A stretch of 64,000 bases of DNA, taken from the NCBI RefSeq assembly GCF_018143015.1, contig NC_054741.1, forward strand, positions 59,394,197 through 59,458,196, written 5' to 3'. Numbering within the stretch: the stretch's first letter is position 1; each line of letters opens with the position of its first letter. This document shows positions 20,063 through 31,797 of the stretch, piece by piece. The notes under the pieces were generated by a model, which saw only the letters and a list, made by a program, of their open reading frames with translations, had not been told where the DNA came from and searched no databases. A program made the position numbers and the translations under genes. Origin of the DNA: Lytechinus variegatus (Eukaryota > Echinodermata > Echinoidea > Temnopleuroida > Toxopneustidae).

Positions 20063-21601
20063 CAGTGGCGGACCTGGAAACATCGCCGGGGGGGGGGGAT
20101 CTTGGAAAAAGTGTCTTCACCTTTCCGAAAACACTTTCCTATCTTAAAATATGAGGCAATTAAAAAAAATAAAGCCACAAGGGTCTTCGCAATCTGTGAA
20201 AGCATAATTTCCCTGTCAAATATTTTCTGATAAGTCCCCTCCCCTCCCCGAAAGGGTCTTCTAAGTGCATGCCTATAGGGGCAGGGGGAACTCCGCCCCT
20301 CCACATGTATGCTAAGGCGCTAGGCTGACAAATTATTACATTGAGCCCGGTCCTGATGTTTTGTAAATCATGAAAAGAATGAGTAATAGGGGATCTTCCT
20401 ACAATAATAATGCAAGCACAAAGCGCGAGCAGAAATTTTTGTCATTGTGATTTGAAACTGGATAATGATTTAAATAGAGAACAAGTTGACTATCTGAATA
20501 AACATGCGCGCATGTGTTTCATTATTTAGACCTATACAGAATCTAGGCTTGCTAAATACATCTTTTTTTTTCATGAAAATCAAAGCGAGCGCGAAGCACG
20601 TGCTTATATTGATATTCCGATCTGAAAAAATATTCAATTTCAGCTCTATATTTCAAGCACTTTGTGGGAAAATTGTGAAGTGGAAATGGATAGCACTTCA
20701 TAAAGAGCTGATATTATTATTATTGTGAGTTTTAACATAGGACCGAGACGTCCTTAGGACATGCAAATGAAAATGATGACTATCTTCCAATTCCTCTTTC
20801 TAAATGCGAGATGAAACAGAAGGGATAATTTAATTATTAAATTAATATCTTATTCATTAATGCCTAATGAGGGCGTGAAATCTGATGATATTGTGACATG
20901 AAACTGGACATTTCACTTTTGTAATCATAAATAGAATGCATCAAGTTAATTTATTTTAACCATTAATGCGAGCGCAAATCGCGAGACAAAATTTGTCATT
21001 AACTGTCATGAAAAGGGGATTTTAAGTAGTTATAATCAATATTGAGACATACATAACTCGCCAATCAAAATGCTAGCATGCAGCGCTGGCTAATAAGTTT
21101 GGACAATCAGACCTGAAAAGGGACATTTAGAAAATTTTATGGAATACACGAAAGTAATAGGTACCTGATAAATCGAAATTTGCGAGCGCGCAAGCACGAG
21201 CAGAAAATGCTAATATACCACAAACTTACATTTTTACAGAACACTTTTAAAATAAATTTGTAAATCACACAAAATAATGAAAGTTCGATTTCCGAGGTGA
21301 AATATATTTTGTATATTGACTTCCAAACTTGATATTTAATTTCCATATTAAACAAGATATGAAAGTCGCCTAATAGGCACTGCGAGCGCGAAGCGCGAGG
21401 AAAAAATTATACAGCGACATGAAAGATTCTTTTTATTTTCCAAGTCTTCCCCTCATCTTATTATTCACTCGTCTTCCTCCTCTCTTTTTTCTCCTATCTT
21501 TTCCCTCCTTCCCCTTTTTTTTTCGTTTATTTTTTTGCTCCGCAAATAGGGGGGGGGGCGGGGGCGGGCCCCTCGCCCCCTCCCCCCTGGATCCGCCTAT
21601 G
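20063..21601. mobile_element. hAT-like non-autonomous element with periodic GCGAGCGCGAAGCGCGAG motif
   Basis: The left end CAGTGGCGGACCTGG and the right end, read inward, CATAGGCGGATCCAGG are imperfect inverted repeats of the CAGTGGCGGATCC type known for hAT elements. A G-run follows the left end and C-runs precede the right end. Inside, a GCGAGCGCGAAGCGCGAG-like motif recurs near 20425, 20585, 20965, 21183 and 21381. No clear 8-bp target duplication and no transposase. Confidence 0.5.
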
Positions 21602-22230
21602 GCTCGTCACCGTTCACCACCGTTTAATAGAAGTTAGCCACCATTAAGGCAAAGCCGTATACGCTCGACCGCCGCTGATGGTCCCTCCTACTGCTCCGAA
21701 AGTTTTGTATTGAGCTGCAGAAAACATTCCGAGCGGTGAGGAGCGGGCAATTTTCCGCTCCGGCAAAGTTCACCCCCCGCTCCAACAACGCCCGGTCAAA
21801 GCTTGGCACCACTAGACGCAAGTTCATGGTCGCTTGGGTCCGCTAAGCCAACGCAGAAATCTTGAAAGCTGGACCACCGCTGCGATGATTAAACGTTGCA
21901 TAAACTTTGGTAGAGAGGTTGTATGTGGTTTACAATTGTCGTATACGGGATTGCTGGAACAGTGTCGGACGTTGAAGCAGCGATCCAGTGCGATGATGAA
22001 CTTTGGTTTGACGTTGGTATGGAGGTGTCACCGCTAAACCAACGCTCGCTACCGTTAATCCAACGCTGAAGCAACGCCGGTTTCAGCGGTGCACCGCTAA
22101 GGCAACGCCCTCGTTTTCGATTTTTTTTTCCATTTTACGCGCGATGACGAGCGTTGTCGAAATTCGACCCCCTCTCCTTACCGTTCAAAGACCGCTCCAT
22201 CAAAGTTCTGGCGGTGTGACTTAAGCATTA
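21602..22230. repeat. GC-rich stretch with imperfect ACCGCTAAGCCAACGC repeats
   Basis: The block CCGCTAA(G/A)(C/G)CAACGC recurs several times between about 21,838 and 22,110 with variants such as CCGTTAATCCAACGC. No reading frame runs through it consistently. Origin unknown; it is compositionally unlike its AT-rich neighbours. Confidence 0.4.
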
Positions 22231-23139
22231 CACATTGAACATGAATATAGAATTACACATTTCCCATAGATTAATGTTAAACAGGAATGTACGATGAAAA
22301 CTGATCTATAAATTTCGATCAATTTCAATGTTTACTAATGCCCCCTACTCCATCAGTGACATCATTAATTTCTCTGAAAGTTTGTAATAGGTATATTGTT
22401 AAATTTACTTCAACTAGAACCAATAATATCGTTGTCATAGACAGCCCCAAATAACCTAAAACAGGTAGGATGCATGGTCAATGGTTGCATCAAGGAATTA
22501 GCAGTATTCTTGAGGTATTACTTTGCTGCAAATAAAAAAATGATGTACCCCATACCGCCCAAATAATAATACTAGATGTGTAGGAATAAAAGGAACTATC
22601 TCGTATGATTACCATGCAAAGTTTCAGAGCTATTATTAAAACAACTTGATGCAAACACTTTTTTAAAACTAAATTATTTTTAATCATTGTCTGATAAGTA
22701 TACTTGTGTCTTGGCCCCCTCGTTCATGTGATGGCGCCGTGAACCTTGAACATTTATAGACAACAGGAAAGATGGAGAAGATCTCTATAAAAATCAATAA
22801 AACATTCATCTTTATGGATGAGTAGTAGTATTTATCCTCTAATGGATTGAAACGTCTGTCACCTGCCCCCCAAAAATACCTTATGGTGAAATAATGCTTG
22901 GTAGGCAATCGCCTAATGTTCTATGTAATAGTTCTATAAATTTAATATGACCTGTACACATACAGGCATTTATTGAAATTTCTAAGAAATTGATCAATTG
23001 CAAACAATTTGGAGTGCGTTATTACTTTATTGAAACGTCAGATGTTTTTCTTTGGTCATTTACATTCGAGAGGTTATTGTACTGATCATCGTAAGCTGTC
23101 AAATATATTTTCGAAACACCTAGGTTTTACAAAATCTTG
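22231..23139. other. AT-rich stretch, no feature seen
   Basis: No exon chain, RNA gene or terminal inverted repeat could be recognised here. Confidence 0.5.
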
Positions 23140-25690
23140 AACACCCGTGATCGACAATCTTATTCAAGTGCTATGAAAACAATAACTAATAAATTTGATC
23201 ACAGTTTATGATCGAAATGATGATGTATGCGGAGTTGATCAAAAGTATACCTTATAAAATGTATCAGGATCTGTTCACTAAAATCTCCAAGCTTTTATTG
23301 ACGTGTGTTATTAATAAATCACATCAAAGATCCTGACAAGATACTTAATAAAGTGATCACACCTAATGAGTATGACACATTGCAGTTGATCACAACCATG
23401 ATCTCTTTGATATGCTTTGTAAATTATCCTCTTACTGCACCAAAGCATGCTGCAATCTATATCCACAAGCAAAATGTTATTGAAATATAGCCTACATCTG
23501 TATTGATCATACCCAATTATTTACATGTATTGTAGATTGATCACACCCAATTATTGAGATGTATTGTAGATTGATGGAAATCAAAATCTATATTGTCGAT
23601 TGAAAACAGCCAAGATATTGAGCTTACAATTCGCAACCAAGATGTTGTAGAGCAGTATTAAACTTATTGAAGGCTGATCACACTTAAAATCTTAGTGATA
23701 TGTTAGTAATTTGCTTACAATCAAAATCTTAATAAAACATAAACAATTTCAGATTATTCACTATCAAGATCTTAATGAGATATATTTCAGATTATCATAA
23801 TTAGTTTTTAATGAGATGCATTTCTGGTTATTCACCATCAAGATCTTATTTGAAAATATTGTTAACCGATCACTACGAATATCTATAATGCAGTTTAATC
23901 ACAACCAGGGTCTTTTTTTCGATTGATAAAAGCCAAATATCTAACATGTCTAATGGCATTATATAATTCACAGCCAGGATCTTATTATAGATTGAATACA
24001 GTCAAGATCTCTACTGAAGATTGATCATATAGCCAGGCTCAATGTGGATTATTACAATATAGATCTATATTGTAGATTGATCACAACTAAGATCTTGATG
24101 TGATGCATTATCATTATAGACAAAATTTTAATGAAATATATTTCAGCTTATAGACAATCAAGATCTAAATGAGATTTATCTTAGATTATTAATAATAAGT
24201 TTTTAATGAGATGCATTTCTGGTTATTCACCATCAAGATCTTATTTGAAAATATTGTTAACCGATCACTACGAATATCTATAATGCAGTTTAATCACAAC
24301 CAGGATCTTATTTTCGATTGATAAAAGCCAAATATCTAACATGTCTAATGGCATTATATAATTCACAGCCAGGATCTTATTATAGATTGAATACAGTCAA
24401 GATCTCTACTGAAGATTGATCATATAGCCAGGCTCAATGTGGATTATTACAATATAGATCTATATTGTAGATCTATATTGTAGATTGATCACAACTAAGA
24501 TCTTGATGTGATGCATTATCATTATAGACAAAATTTTAATGAAATATATTTCAGCTTATAGACAATCAAGATCTAAATGAGATTTATCTTAGATTATTAA
24601 TAATAAGTTTTTAATGAGATGCATTTCTGGTTATTCACCATCAAGATCTTATTTGAAAATATTGTTAACCGATCACTACGAATATCTATAATGCAGTTTA
24701 ATCACAACCAGGATCTTATTTCCGATTGATAAAAGCCAAATATCCAACATGTCTAATGGCATTATATAATTCACAGCCAGGATCTTATTATAGATTGAAT
24801 ACAGTCAAGATCTCTACTGAACATTGATCATATAGCCAGGCTCAATGTGGATTATTACAATATAGATCTATATTGTAGATTGATCACAACTAAGATCTTG
24901 ATGTGATGCATTATCATTATAGACAAAATTTTAATGAAATATATTTCAGCTTATAGACAATCAAGATCTAAATGAGATTTATCTTAGATTAATAATAATA
25001 AGTTTTTAATGAGATGCATTTCTGGTTATTCACCATCAAGATCTTATTTGAATATATTGTTAATTGATCACTACCAATATCTATATTGCAGTTTAATCAC
25101 AACCAGGATCTTTGAAATGTATTTTCATTTTAAGATTTTTTACTTTTACAACCGAGATGTGTTTGGTAGATTGACAACAACCAGACTTTAATTGTAGATT
25201 GATTAAAGCCAATATCTAACATGTCTAATGGCATTAAATAATTCACAGCCAGCATCTTATTACAGATTGAACACAGTCTAGATCTCTACTGAAGATTGAT
25301 CCAAATCAGGCTCTTAAATGTGGATTTTTTACAATTAAGATCTATATTGTAGTTTGATCACTACTAGATCTTGATGTGATGAATTATCCTTATTGATTGT
25401 TCACAGCCAAGATCTTTATTGTAGTTTAATCACAACTAAGATCTAAAATACTTGGTTCACAACCTGGATTTTATTTAGATGCACTATAAAGATGGTTCAC
25501 AACCAAGATCTTTATTGTAGTTTGATCACAACTAAGATCTAAAATACTTGGTTCACAACCTGGAGTTTATTTAGATGCATTATATAGATGGTTCACAACC
25601 AAGATCTTTTCGAGATTTTCTGTAAATTTTCCACAGCCAATATGTAATTGAGAAATATCTTGGATTGTCCACAATCAAGTTCAATTGAAA
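23140..25690. repeat. AGATCT-rich satellite with a 395-bp higher-order unit
   Basis: Degenerate short repeats of roughly 35-45 bases built on GATTGATCACAACCAAGATCT-like text (at most about 20 conserved bases) run through the stretch. On top of them a longer unit beginning ATGAGATGCATTTCTGG recurs at 23811, 24206, 24614 and 25009. The spacings are 395, 408 and 395. The 408 interval is explained by a 13-base duplication of ATCTATATTGTAG near 24,460. The outer parts are more decayed than the middle. Confidence 0.85.
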
Positions 25691-26578
25691 TATATCGTAT
25701 GATTTGTGGCGTTCTCATTGTAGTCCTGGATGTACTTTAATATTATAATTTGATGCCTTTTTGGACTAAGATAACATAAATCCAATCAGCATTTTAAATG
25801 CATTGTACATGTCATAGATGCCATAGAAAATATTGCATTTGCTTGTCAGCATTATCATGTTTTACTCATGCTTAAATCTATTCACGAATTCACTTGTCAT
25901 GCTTGTGAACACAATGCGTGACGTATTCAGGAATCTAAAATAAATTCTTTGCTCTGTTTTTACAGCTTTAATTATTATTAATATATTCCGTCTCATTGAG
26001 TGACCAAATGTCTAATTAGAATCAAATATGTACGATCATCTGAATTTTTTTTTTGAACAGTTAATTACAGAGACTCCTGTAAATACCCACCCCCCTTCCA
26101 AACACAAATAAATATGTATGTCATTATGACTCTAATCACGCTTCCCCAAACTTAATTTTATTTGCTTGCATAGATACTGAGTAGGCCATTACATTTTTTT
26201 TTGAATAGCATTTCTCGTGACATCATACTCATCTAATTTCTATTTCTGGCTCTTTGTTTACAATTTTGTTCAAGCAGGTTCCTACTAATTATGCAGAATA
26301 ATACCAAAGGGAATTTCTAAAATAGCTTAGTCTATACAAACAGGGGTTAACCACCGCCGTTTCACAATTTCGCTTATCTCAAACATGCTCTACTTAAATT
26401 TTATGTTTTCATTTCATGTCATGTTTTCTTTTATTTCTTTTTCCCATATCATTGTCTCCTTCTCATCACTTAGTTATATCTCACTACACACATGCATTGC
26501 ACTATCTAGTCCCTATTTCCAAATGTTGGGATCATTATCTGGCTTGCTCAATTTGAATTTGAAAGTATTTATAACTAA
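25691..26578. other. Unique-looking DNA before the LINE
   Basis: No gene or repeat recognised. The Phe/Ser-rich open frame at 26,385-26,627 has no supporting motif and overlaps the LINE boundary. Confidence 0.45.
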
Positions 26579-26668
26579 AAATATTTATGTAGTATTGGGA
26601 TTCGTTCCTCAGTCTCTCCTGCGTTAGCAACAGAATTTCCTTTCAATTCTATTGACGACGACGAGTTT

Positions 26669-29600
26669 TTGCTCCAGCTTCATGCAGATAGGAAAATCAC
26701 TAGAGCTATACATAATCCCGAATACGACAACAGCATCTCTTATGATTTAAACACAAACTCAGAAGAGTTGTCCCTTAACTTTGATGACAATGACCCAGTA
26801 CAACAGTTTGCTTCATCTAAATACTATACGGTAAATGAATACAAATCAAATAGTTTGAACAATGTAAATGAAAACACGTTTCTTTTACATTTAAATATAA
26901 GGAGCCTGAACAAGAATTTTGATCAGCTTGATCTACTTCTAGAACATTTTAATTCACATAATAGCCCTATTATTGGTCTGACTGAAACGTGGCTCCAACA
27001 CTCTAGTAACTCTCTTTTGAATATTGATGATTATTATTTACTCACAAACAACAGACATAATAGACCAGGAGGCGGTGTTGGTATGTATATACCGAACCGA
27101 CTAGATTACTCTTGTTTAAAAAATCTTACCCACATGAATGACAGTCTTGAATCACTTTTTATAGAGGTTAAAAATAAACACAGTAGGAATGTAATAATAG
27201 GGGTGATTTATCGTCCTCCTCAATGTCCCCATGATGATTTCTTAAGAGATATCCAAAACATTTTACAAAGTCCAATTATTCAAAATAAACACTGTTTCTT
27301 AATGGGTGACTTCAATGCCAATTTGTTGCAGTCCAATTCTCAAGGATTTCCTCACGATTTTCTTGAAATGATTCTTTCGGCTTCTTTTTTACCTACCATA
27401 ACTAAACCTACGAGAGTAACAGATCGATCTTCCACATTAATTGATAACATTTTTACTAATATGCAAGATATGCCTTTAGAATCAGGAATCGTTATTTCTG
27501 ATATATCTGACCATTACCCTATTTTCTGTAGAACTACTCTTTTAAACACACGAGATGAAAGTCGTAATTCTAAAATAAAAACTCGATGTTTAAATGCCAG
27601 AAATTTAGAGCGCCTGAATGAAAATTTAAGTACAGTTAACTGGCAACAAATTTATGATTCTGAAGACGTGAATGAGGCTTACAATAATTTTATTGATATT
27701 TTAAAGGATAAATTTGATATTTGTATACCATTTAGAGAACGAGTGAATAACTATAAAAAATACCCTAGATCTCCATGGGTGACTAAATCTATCTTAAGAT
27801 CGATAAACCGGAAAAATAATCTGTTTTATAAATACAAAACTAATCCAAATAATAAGACTCGTGAAAAATACACTCGATATAAAAATATTTTGACCAATTT
27901 ACTACGACAAGCGAAAAAACATTATTATGCAATGCAATTTGAGCTTAATAAAAATAACATGAGAAACACGTGGAAAATAATTAACAGAACATTAAACAGA
28001 AACAGTAAAACGCAAAATATTATCAAAATTAAATCAGAGACTAACGATCTTATTGAAGAACCTCAAGCGATAGCTGAGATTTTTAACTCGTACTTCTCTC
28101 AAATTGGAGAAAAACTTGCTGAAAATATTCCGACAACTGGCAGTAAATTTGATAATTATCTGGGGAATAATAACCAATCTTCTTTGTTTTTTGTCCCTAC
28201 TGACCGTGAGGAAATTATCGGTATAGTGAATAGGTTAGAAGGAAAGAAAAGCTCAGGACACGACGAAATTGATAACTGTCTCCTCAAATCCATAATCTTA
28301 ACAATAGCGACTCCGCTGGCCCACATTTTTAACCTATCACTCACTAGTGGCATTGTACCAAATAACATTAAAATTGCGAAAGTAATCCCGATATTCAAAA
28401 AAGGAGACACATCTGAAACAAAAAACTACAGACCAATATCACTGTTACCATCCTTATCCAAAGTTTTGGAAAGGATCGTATTTATTAGAGTAACAGACTT
28501 CTTCAACAAACATAATATTTTTTGCGAATCACAGTTTGGCTTTCGAGCAAATCACAATACAACTCAAGCGGTATTGAAATGCATCGATACATTATCACAT
28601 GCCGTTGATCAACATTTACATACAATTGCAATATTCCTGGACTTTTCCAAGGCTTTCGATACAATTAACCATGATATCCTATTAGTAAAGTTGTCACACT
28701 ATGGTGTTAGAGGGAAAGCCTTGGAATGGTTCAGGAATTATTTATCGAATAGAAAACAATTTGTACAAATAGATAATCACAGTTCTGCATTGCGACCAAT
28801 AAATTGTGGAGTTCCACAGGGTAGTATACTAGGTCCCTTGTTATTTATAATATACATAAATGACTTTTATAAATCCTCAGATGTTCTATCTTTCATTTTA
28901 TTTGCAGACGATTCGACCTTATTTTATTCCCATGCGAACCAAAATACACTATTGTCTACTATAAATCGTGAACTGAGACATGTAGTTGAATGGGTTAAAG
29001 CAAACAAATTATCCCTTAACATCCTGAAGACAAACTTTATGTTATTTAGTAACACTTTGCAAAATCTACTTGGAGACATCCTTTTGGACGATACTGCTCT
29101 AAATAGGGTCTCTTCTACTAAATTTTTAGGCCTCATGATAGACGATAAATTGAAATGGAACATTCATATTCAAAATATATCCAAAACTATATCAAGGAAC
29201 ATTGGTATAATGAATAAAATAAGACACTTTTTTCCAAAATCAACACTTTTTACACTATATTCCTCCCTAATACTTCCCTATCTGAATTATGGAATAATGA
29301 CATGGGGTAACGCCAACAAATATCTTACAGACAAAATTCTCATCTTACAAAAGAACATTATAAGAATTATACATAATGCTCCTCATCGTTCTCATACTAA
29401 CAATTTATTTTACAAGTCCAATATTTTAAAACTTCCAGATCTATTTCTTTTTCAAACAGGGCAATTTATGTACAAATTGAATTCAAACGAACTCCCAAAC
29501 ATATTAATTAACATGTTTACAAAAAATAACGCCATTCACAATTACCCAACAAGACAATCACTCCGTTTTCACCTTCCCCGTACCCGCACTCAACTCGCAC

Positions 29601-29737
29601 AAAAAACAATTTCCTTTTACGGTCCTAAATACTGGAATACACTCACTCACGACATCATTAACTCCGTTAGTCTGAACTGTTTTAAAATCAAGCTAAAAAA
29701 GCACATTCTCGAATCTTATAGAGTAAGTCCAAATTGA
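26669..29737 (+). CDS. LINE endonuclease-reverse transcriptase (CR1/Jockey group)
   Basis: About 1,022 residues counted from a TTG at 26,669. The frame is open upstream to 26,579 and the first in-frame ATG lies much later, so the true start is probably lost. An APE-type endonuclease occupies about residues 70-290: LHLNIRSLNKNFDQLDLLLE, IIGLTETWL, MGDFNANLL near 211 and SDISDHYPIF near 280. The reverse transcriptase follows: NYRPISLLPS near 585, IFLDFSKAFDTINHDIL near 655, GVPQGSILGPLLF near 713 and the catalytic FADD near 745. A C-terminal region with NYGIMTWGN and HNYPTRQS is shared with the copy at 61,723. No stop or shift breaks it, which suggests a fairly recent insertion. Expected activity is target-primed reverse transcription; whether it is active cannot be told. 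Confidence 0.9.
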   Translation: MLQLHADRKITRAIHNPEYDNSISYDLNTNSEELSLNFDDNDPVQQFASSKYYTVNEYKSNSLNNVNENTFLLHLNIRSLNKNFDQLDLLLEHFNSHNSPIIGLTETWLQHSSNSLLNIDDYYLLTNNRHNRPGGGVGMYIPNRLDYSCLKNLTHMNDSLESLFIEVKNKHSRNVIIGVIYRPPQCPHDDFLRDIQNILQSPIIQNKHCFLMGDFNANLLQSNSQGFPHDFLEMILSASFLPTITKPTRVTDRSSTLIDNIFTNMQDMPLESGIVISDISDHYPIFCRTTLLNTRDESRNSKIKTRCLNARNLERLNENLSTVNWQQIYDSEDVNEAYNNFIDILKDKFDICIPFRERVNNYKKYPRSPWVTKSILRSINRKNNLFYKYKTNPNNKTREKYTRYKNILTNLLRQAKKHYYAMQFELNKNNMRNTWKIINRTLNRNSKTQNIIKIKSETNDLIEEPQAIAEIFNSYFSQIGEKLAENIPTTGSKFDNYLGNNNQSSLFFVPTDREEIIGIVNRLEGKKSSGHDEIDNCLLKSIILTIATPLAHIFNLSLTSGIVPNNIKIAKVIPIFKKGDTSETKNYRPISLLPSLSKVLERIVFIRVTDFFNKHNIFCESQFGFRANHNTTQAVLKCIDTLSHAVDQHLHTIAIFLDFSKAFDTINHDILLVKLSHYGVRGKALEWFRNYLSNRKQFVQIDNHSSALRPINCGVPQGSILGPLLFIIYINDFYKSSDVLSFILFADDSTLFYSHANQNTLLSTINRELRHVVEWVKANKLSLNILKTNFMLFSNTLQNLLGDILLDDTALNRVSSTKFLGLMIDDKLKWNIHIQNISKTISRNIGIMNKIRHFFPKSTLFTLYSSLILPYLNYGIMTWGNANKYLTDKILILQKNIIRIIHNAPHRSHTNNLFYKSNILKLPDLFLFQTGQFMYKLNSNELPNILINMFTKNNAIHNYPTRQSLRFHLPRTRTQLAQKTISFYGPKYWNTLTHDIINSVSLNCFKIKLKKHILESYRVSPN

Positions 29738-30002
29738 GCGCTCAGGACCCAACTTCTCTCTTTCTCTCTCTCTTCTTTCCTCTATGTCCTTCCCTTTCAT
29801 CTCCCATCACCCTCATTTCCCCCCCCCCCTTCATTCTCTTTCATCCACACAGGTGCACCAGTCTTTCTTCTCGGTTATCTATCTTTTCACTTTCATCCAT
29901 CATTTCCGTACTCCATCCATCACAATAGCTTTCTTACGATTTTTTTTTCTCGTTCTTGCATTTATACTTATACCTACAAACGTGTCTTTTAACTTATTCT
30001 TT

Positions 30003-30046
30003 GAGGAATCCACACTCAACAAGCCCTGCTTTTTAGTGGATCCCTC
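30003..30046 (+). other. LINE 3' UTR hairpin
   Basis: Arms GAGGAATCCAC (30003-30013) and GTGGATCCCTC (30036-30046) with one mismatch. The loop contains CCCTGCTTTTTA. The same hairpin with changed but paired bases is found in the second LINE at 62,608-62,652. Confidence 0.65.
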
Positions 30047-30331
30047 CATTTCCTCAACATTTATTTAAATAGTAAAGATGAATAAAATAAATCATATGCA
30101 AAACTCTTTAACATGAATAGTCTGCAGATTATCTAGTTCATCGTAAATATCATTATTATTATGATTATATTGTTTCGTGTCTATTGTATATATTTACTTA
30201 TATATGCTACATTGTCATACTGTATATACTTGCATATTCATTTATATCTTTGTAATGATTTCTTTTGCTGTTAAAATTGATTTGAGTTGAAATGAAATAA
30301 ACCAAACTGAAACTGAAACTGAAACTGAAAC

Positions 30332-31223
30332 ATTTTCTCTATTCTGTTGGAAGCGACACCTGTCGTAAAAAGCAATTAAAGCTCGATATTTGAACATTTC
30401 GGTAAGTTGTCCTTTCTGTGACATCAAATCGAATCCAAAGGTCATGTTTCGCGCTGTGTCGGAGTCAAGTGAACTATTCAGAATTGATATTTTTGATAGT
30501 TTTGCAAGAATTTGTAATATGAATATTAAAGAAACGTGGGAAAGGCGTTGACACCCGTTGTCTTAAGAAGTGTGAAAAACTATGGGTTAAGATGTATCAG
30601 CTCCCATGAATTAAAAAAGTGTTTTGCTGTTAAAATGGCAGAAAATAAAACGAGTTTTTGTATTTGCATCACGAAATTTTTTCAATGGTTAAGTTGCCGT
30701 TTTAATGCAAAATGATAGTTTAGTATTCAACGTTCTGTAAAAGGGGAAAGGCCGAATTTACTATCCTAACTGTTTTTTCTTTGTACAGTACTCTGAATGA
30801 AAAACTTTTCATTCTTCATATTCTAATAACACTGACAATCACGTTATTATGTATGTATAATGAAATAAAATAATTAGATCAAATTCCGATGTGAAGGAAC
30901 CGTTACATTTTCCTTTCCTTGTAAAAATTACTACTAAACTTTAAATTCACCTTCCAATCGGAGCTACATCAATATGGAAAGAGCCATTCACTCATCTGAC
31001 CCACAATTATCTCGGAATGTGATGATGACCTTGTCTGATATTTTAAATAACATTTGGAACAATGACGCTTCCCGCCAATATTTGGAGTACAGTGGAAAAC
31101 AGTTTGGGAGATGGCGCCGAAAGCTGACGTCATAGATCTTGAGGAAATGTATCGACATAATCTGAGCGTGGACAGCTTTCTTATGTGTGCATCATAAATT
31201 ACTAAATAAGAAGACGTACAATT
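30332..31223. other. Unique-looking DNA, no feature seen
   Basis: AT-rich; no coding, RNA or repeat signal recognised. Confidence 0.45.
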
Positions 31224-31227
31224 CAGG

Positions 31228-31372
31228 GACCCGTTACAGAAGAGTTACAATCAATCGCAACTCTAAAAATCATGCGTAACTTGATCTTCAACGAATCAAC
31301 AGCGCGCGTTTTAGACTTGCGAATGATTTTTTGACTTGCGTTTAAACGCAACTCTTTCTGCAACGGGCCCCT
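31228..31372. mobile_element. MITE with CAGGGNCCCGTTRCAGAA ends
   Basis: Left end CAGGGACCCGTTACAGAAGA. The right end read inward starts GGGGCCCGTTGCAGAAAGAG and continues TTGCG. About 145-150 bp. Inner arms carry AATCAATCGCAACTC and its partial complement. Confidence 0.65.
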
Positions 31373-31534
31373 GAGTTTATCAAAACAGAATATCGGCATT
31401 GTTATTAAGAAATTTAATCGAAAAATAGCATGCACCAGAAAAGTCCCAAAGCTGTCTTTAATCAATGCCGTGGCCCTGGGAAGCGGGATTACTGGGGTTG
31501 CTGAAGTAACCCGAATATTTTTCTAGGGTACACA

Positions 31535-31797
31535 CAGGGCCGTCGCCAGGGGGGTGCGGAGGGTGCGAACGCACCCCCCTTCAGAACCAAAAAAAAAAAA
31601 AAAAAAAAAAAAGACACACAGACACCGAAACTGCATTGAGGAACAATAGGCATGTTGACCAGTATGTACTTTCTATATCCATTCTGGCCGGCGGGCTATA
31701 TAACTGCATGAAATTGAGTTAATACATTGTTTTTTGTGTTTTTGTGGGTTTTTTTCATAAAAAGCACCCCCCTAGAAAAAAGCTGGTGACGGCCCTG
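31535..31797. mobile_element. hAT-like non-autonomous element, CAGGGCCGTCGCCAG ends
   Basis: The 15-bp ends CAGGGCCGTCGCCAG and CTGGTGACGGCCCTG are inverted with one mismatch. A CACCCCCC block lies next to each end. The inside holds an A-run of more than 20. No convincing 8-bp target duplication is visible. No coding capacity. Confidence 0.65.

Larger units (their letters stand above)
26579..30331 (+). mobile_element. CR1/Jockey-group LINE, long uninterrupted ORF2-type frame
   Basis: Consists of a coding part, a CT-rich 3' UTR, a GTGGATCC hairpin (30003-30046) and a tail of repeated ACTGAA units ending near 30,331. The 5' edge is uncertain: the open frame begins just after a TAA at 26576-26578, and no ORF1 or 5' UTR was recognised, so the copy is probably 5'-truncated. 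Target duplications were not identified. Confidence 0.85.
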
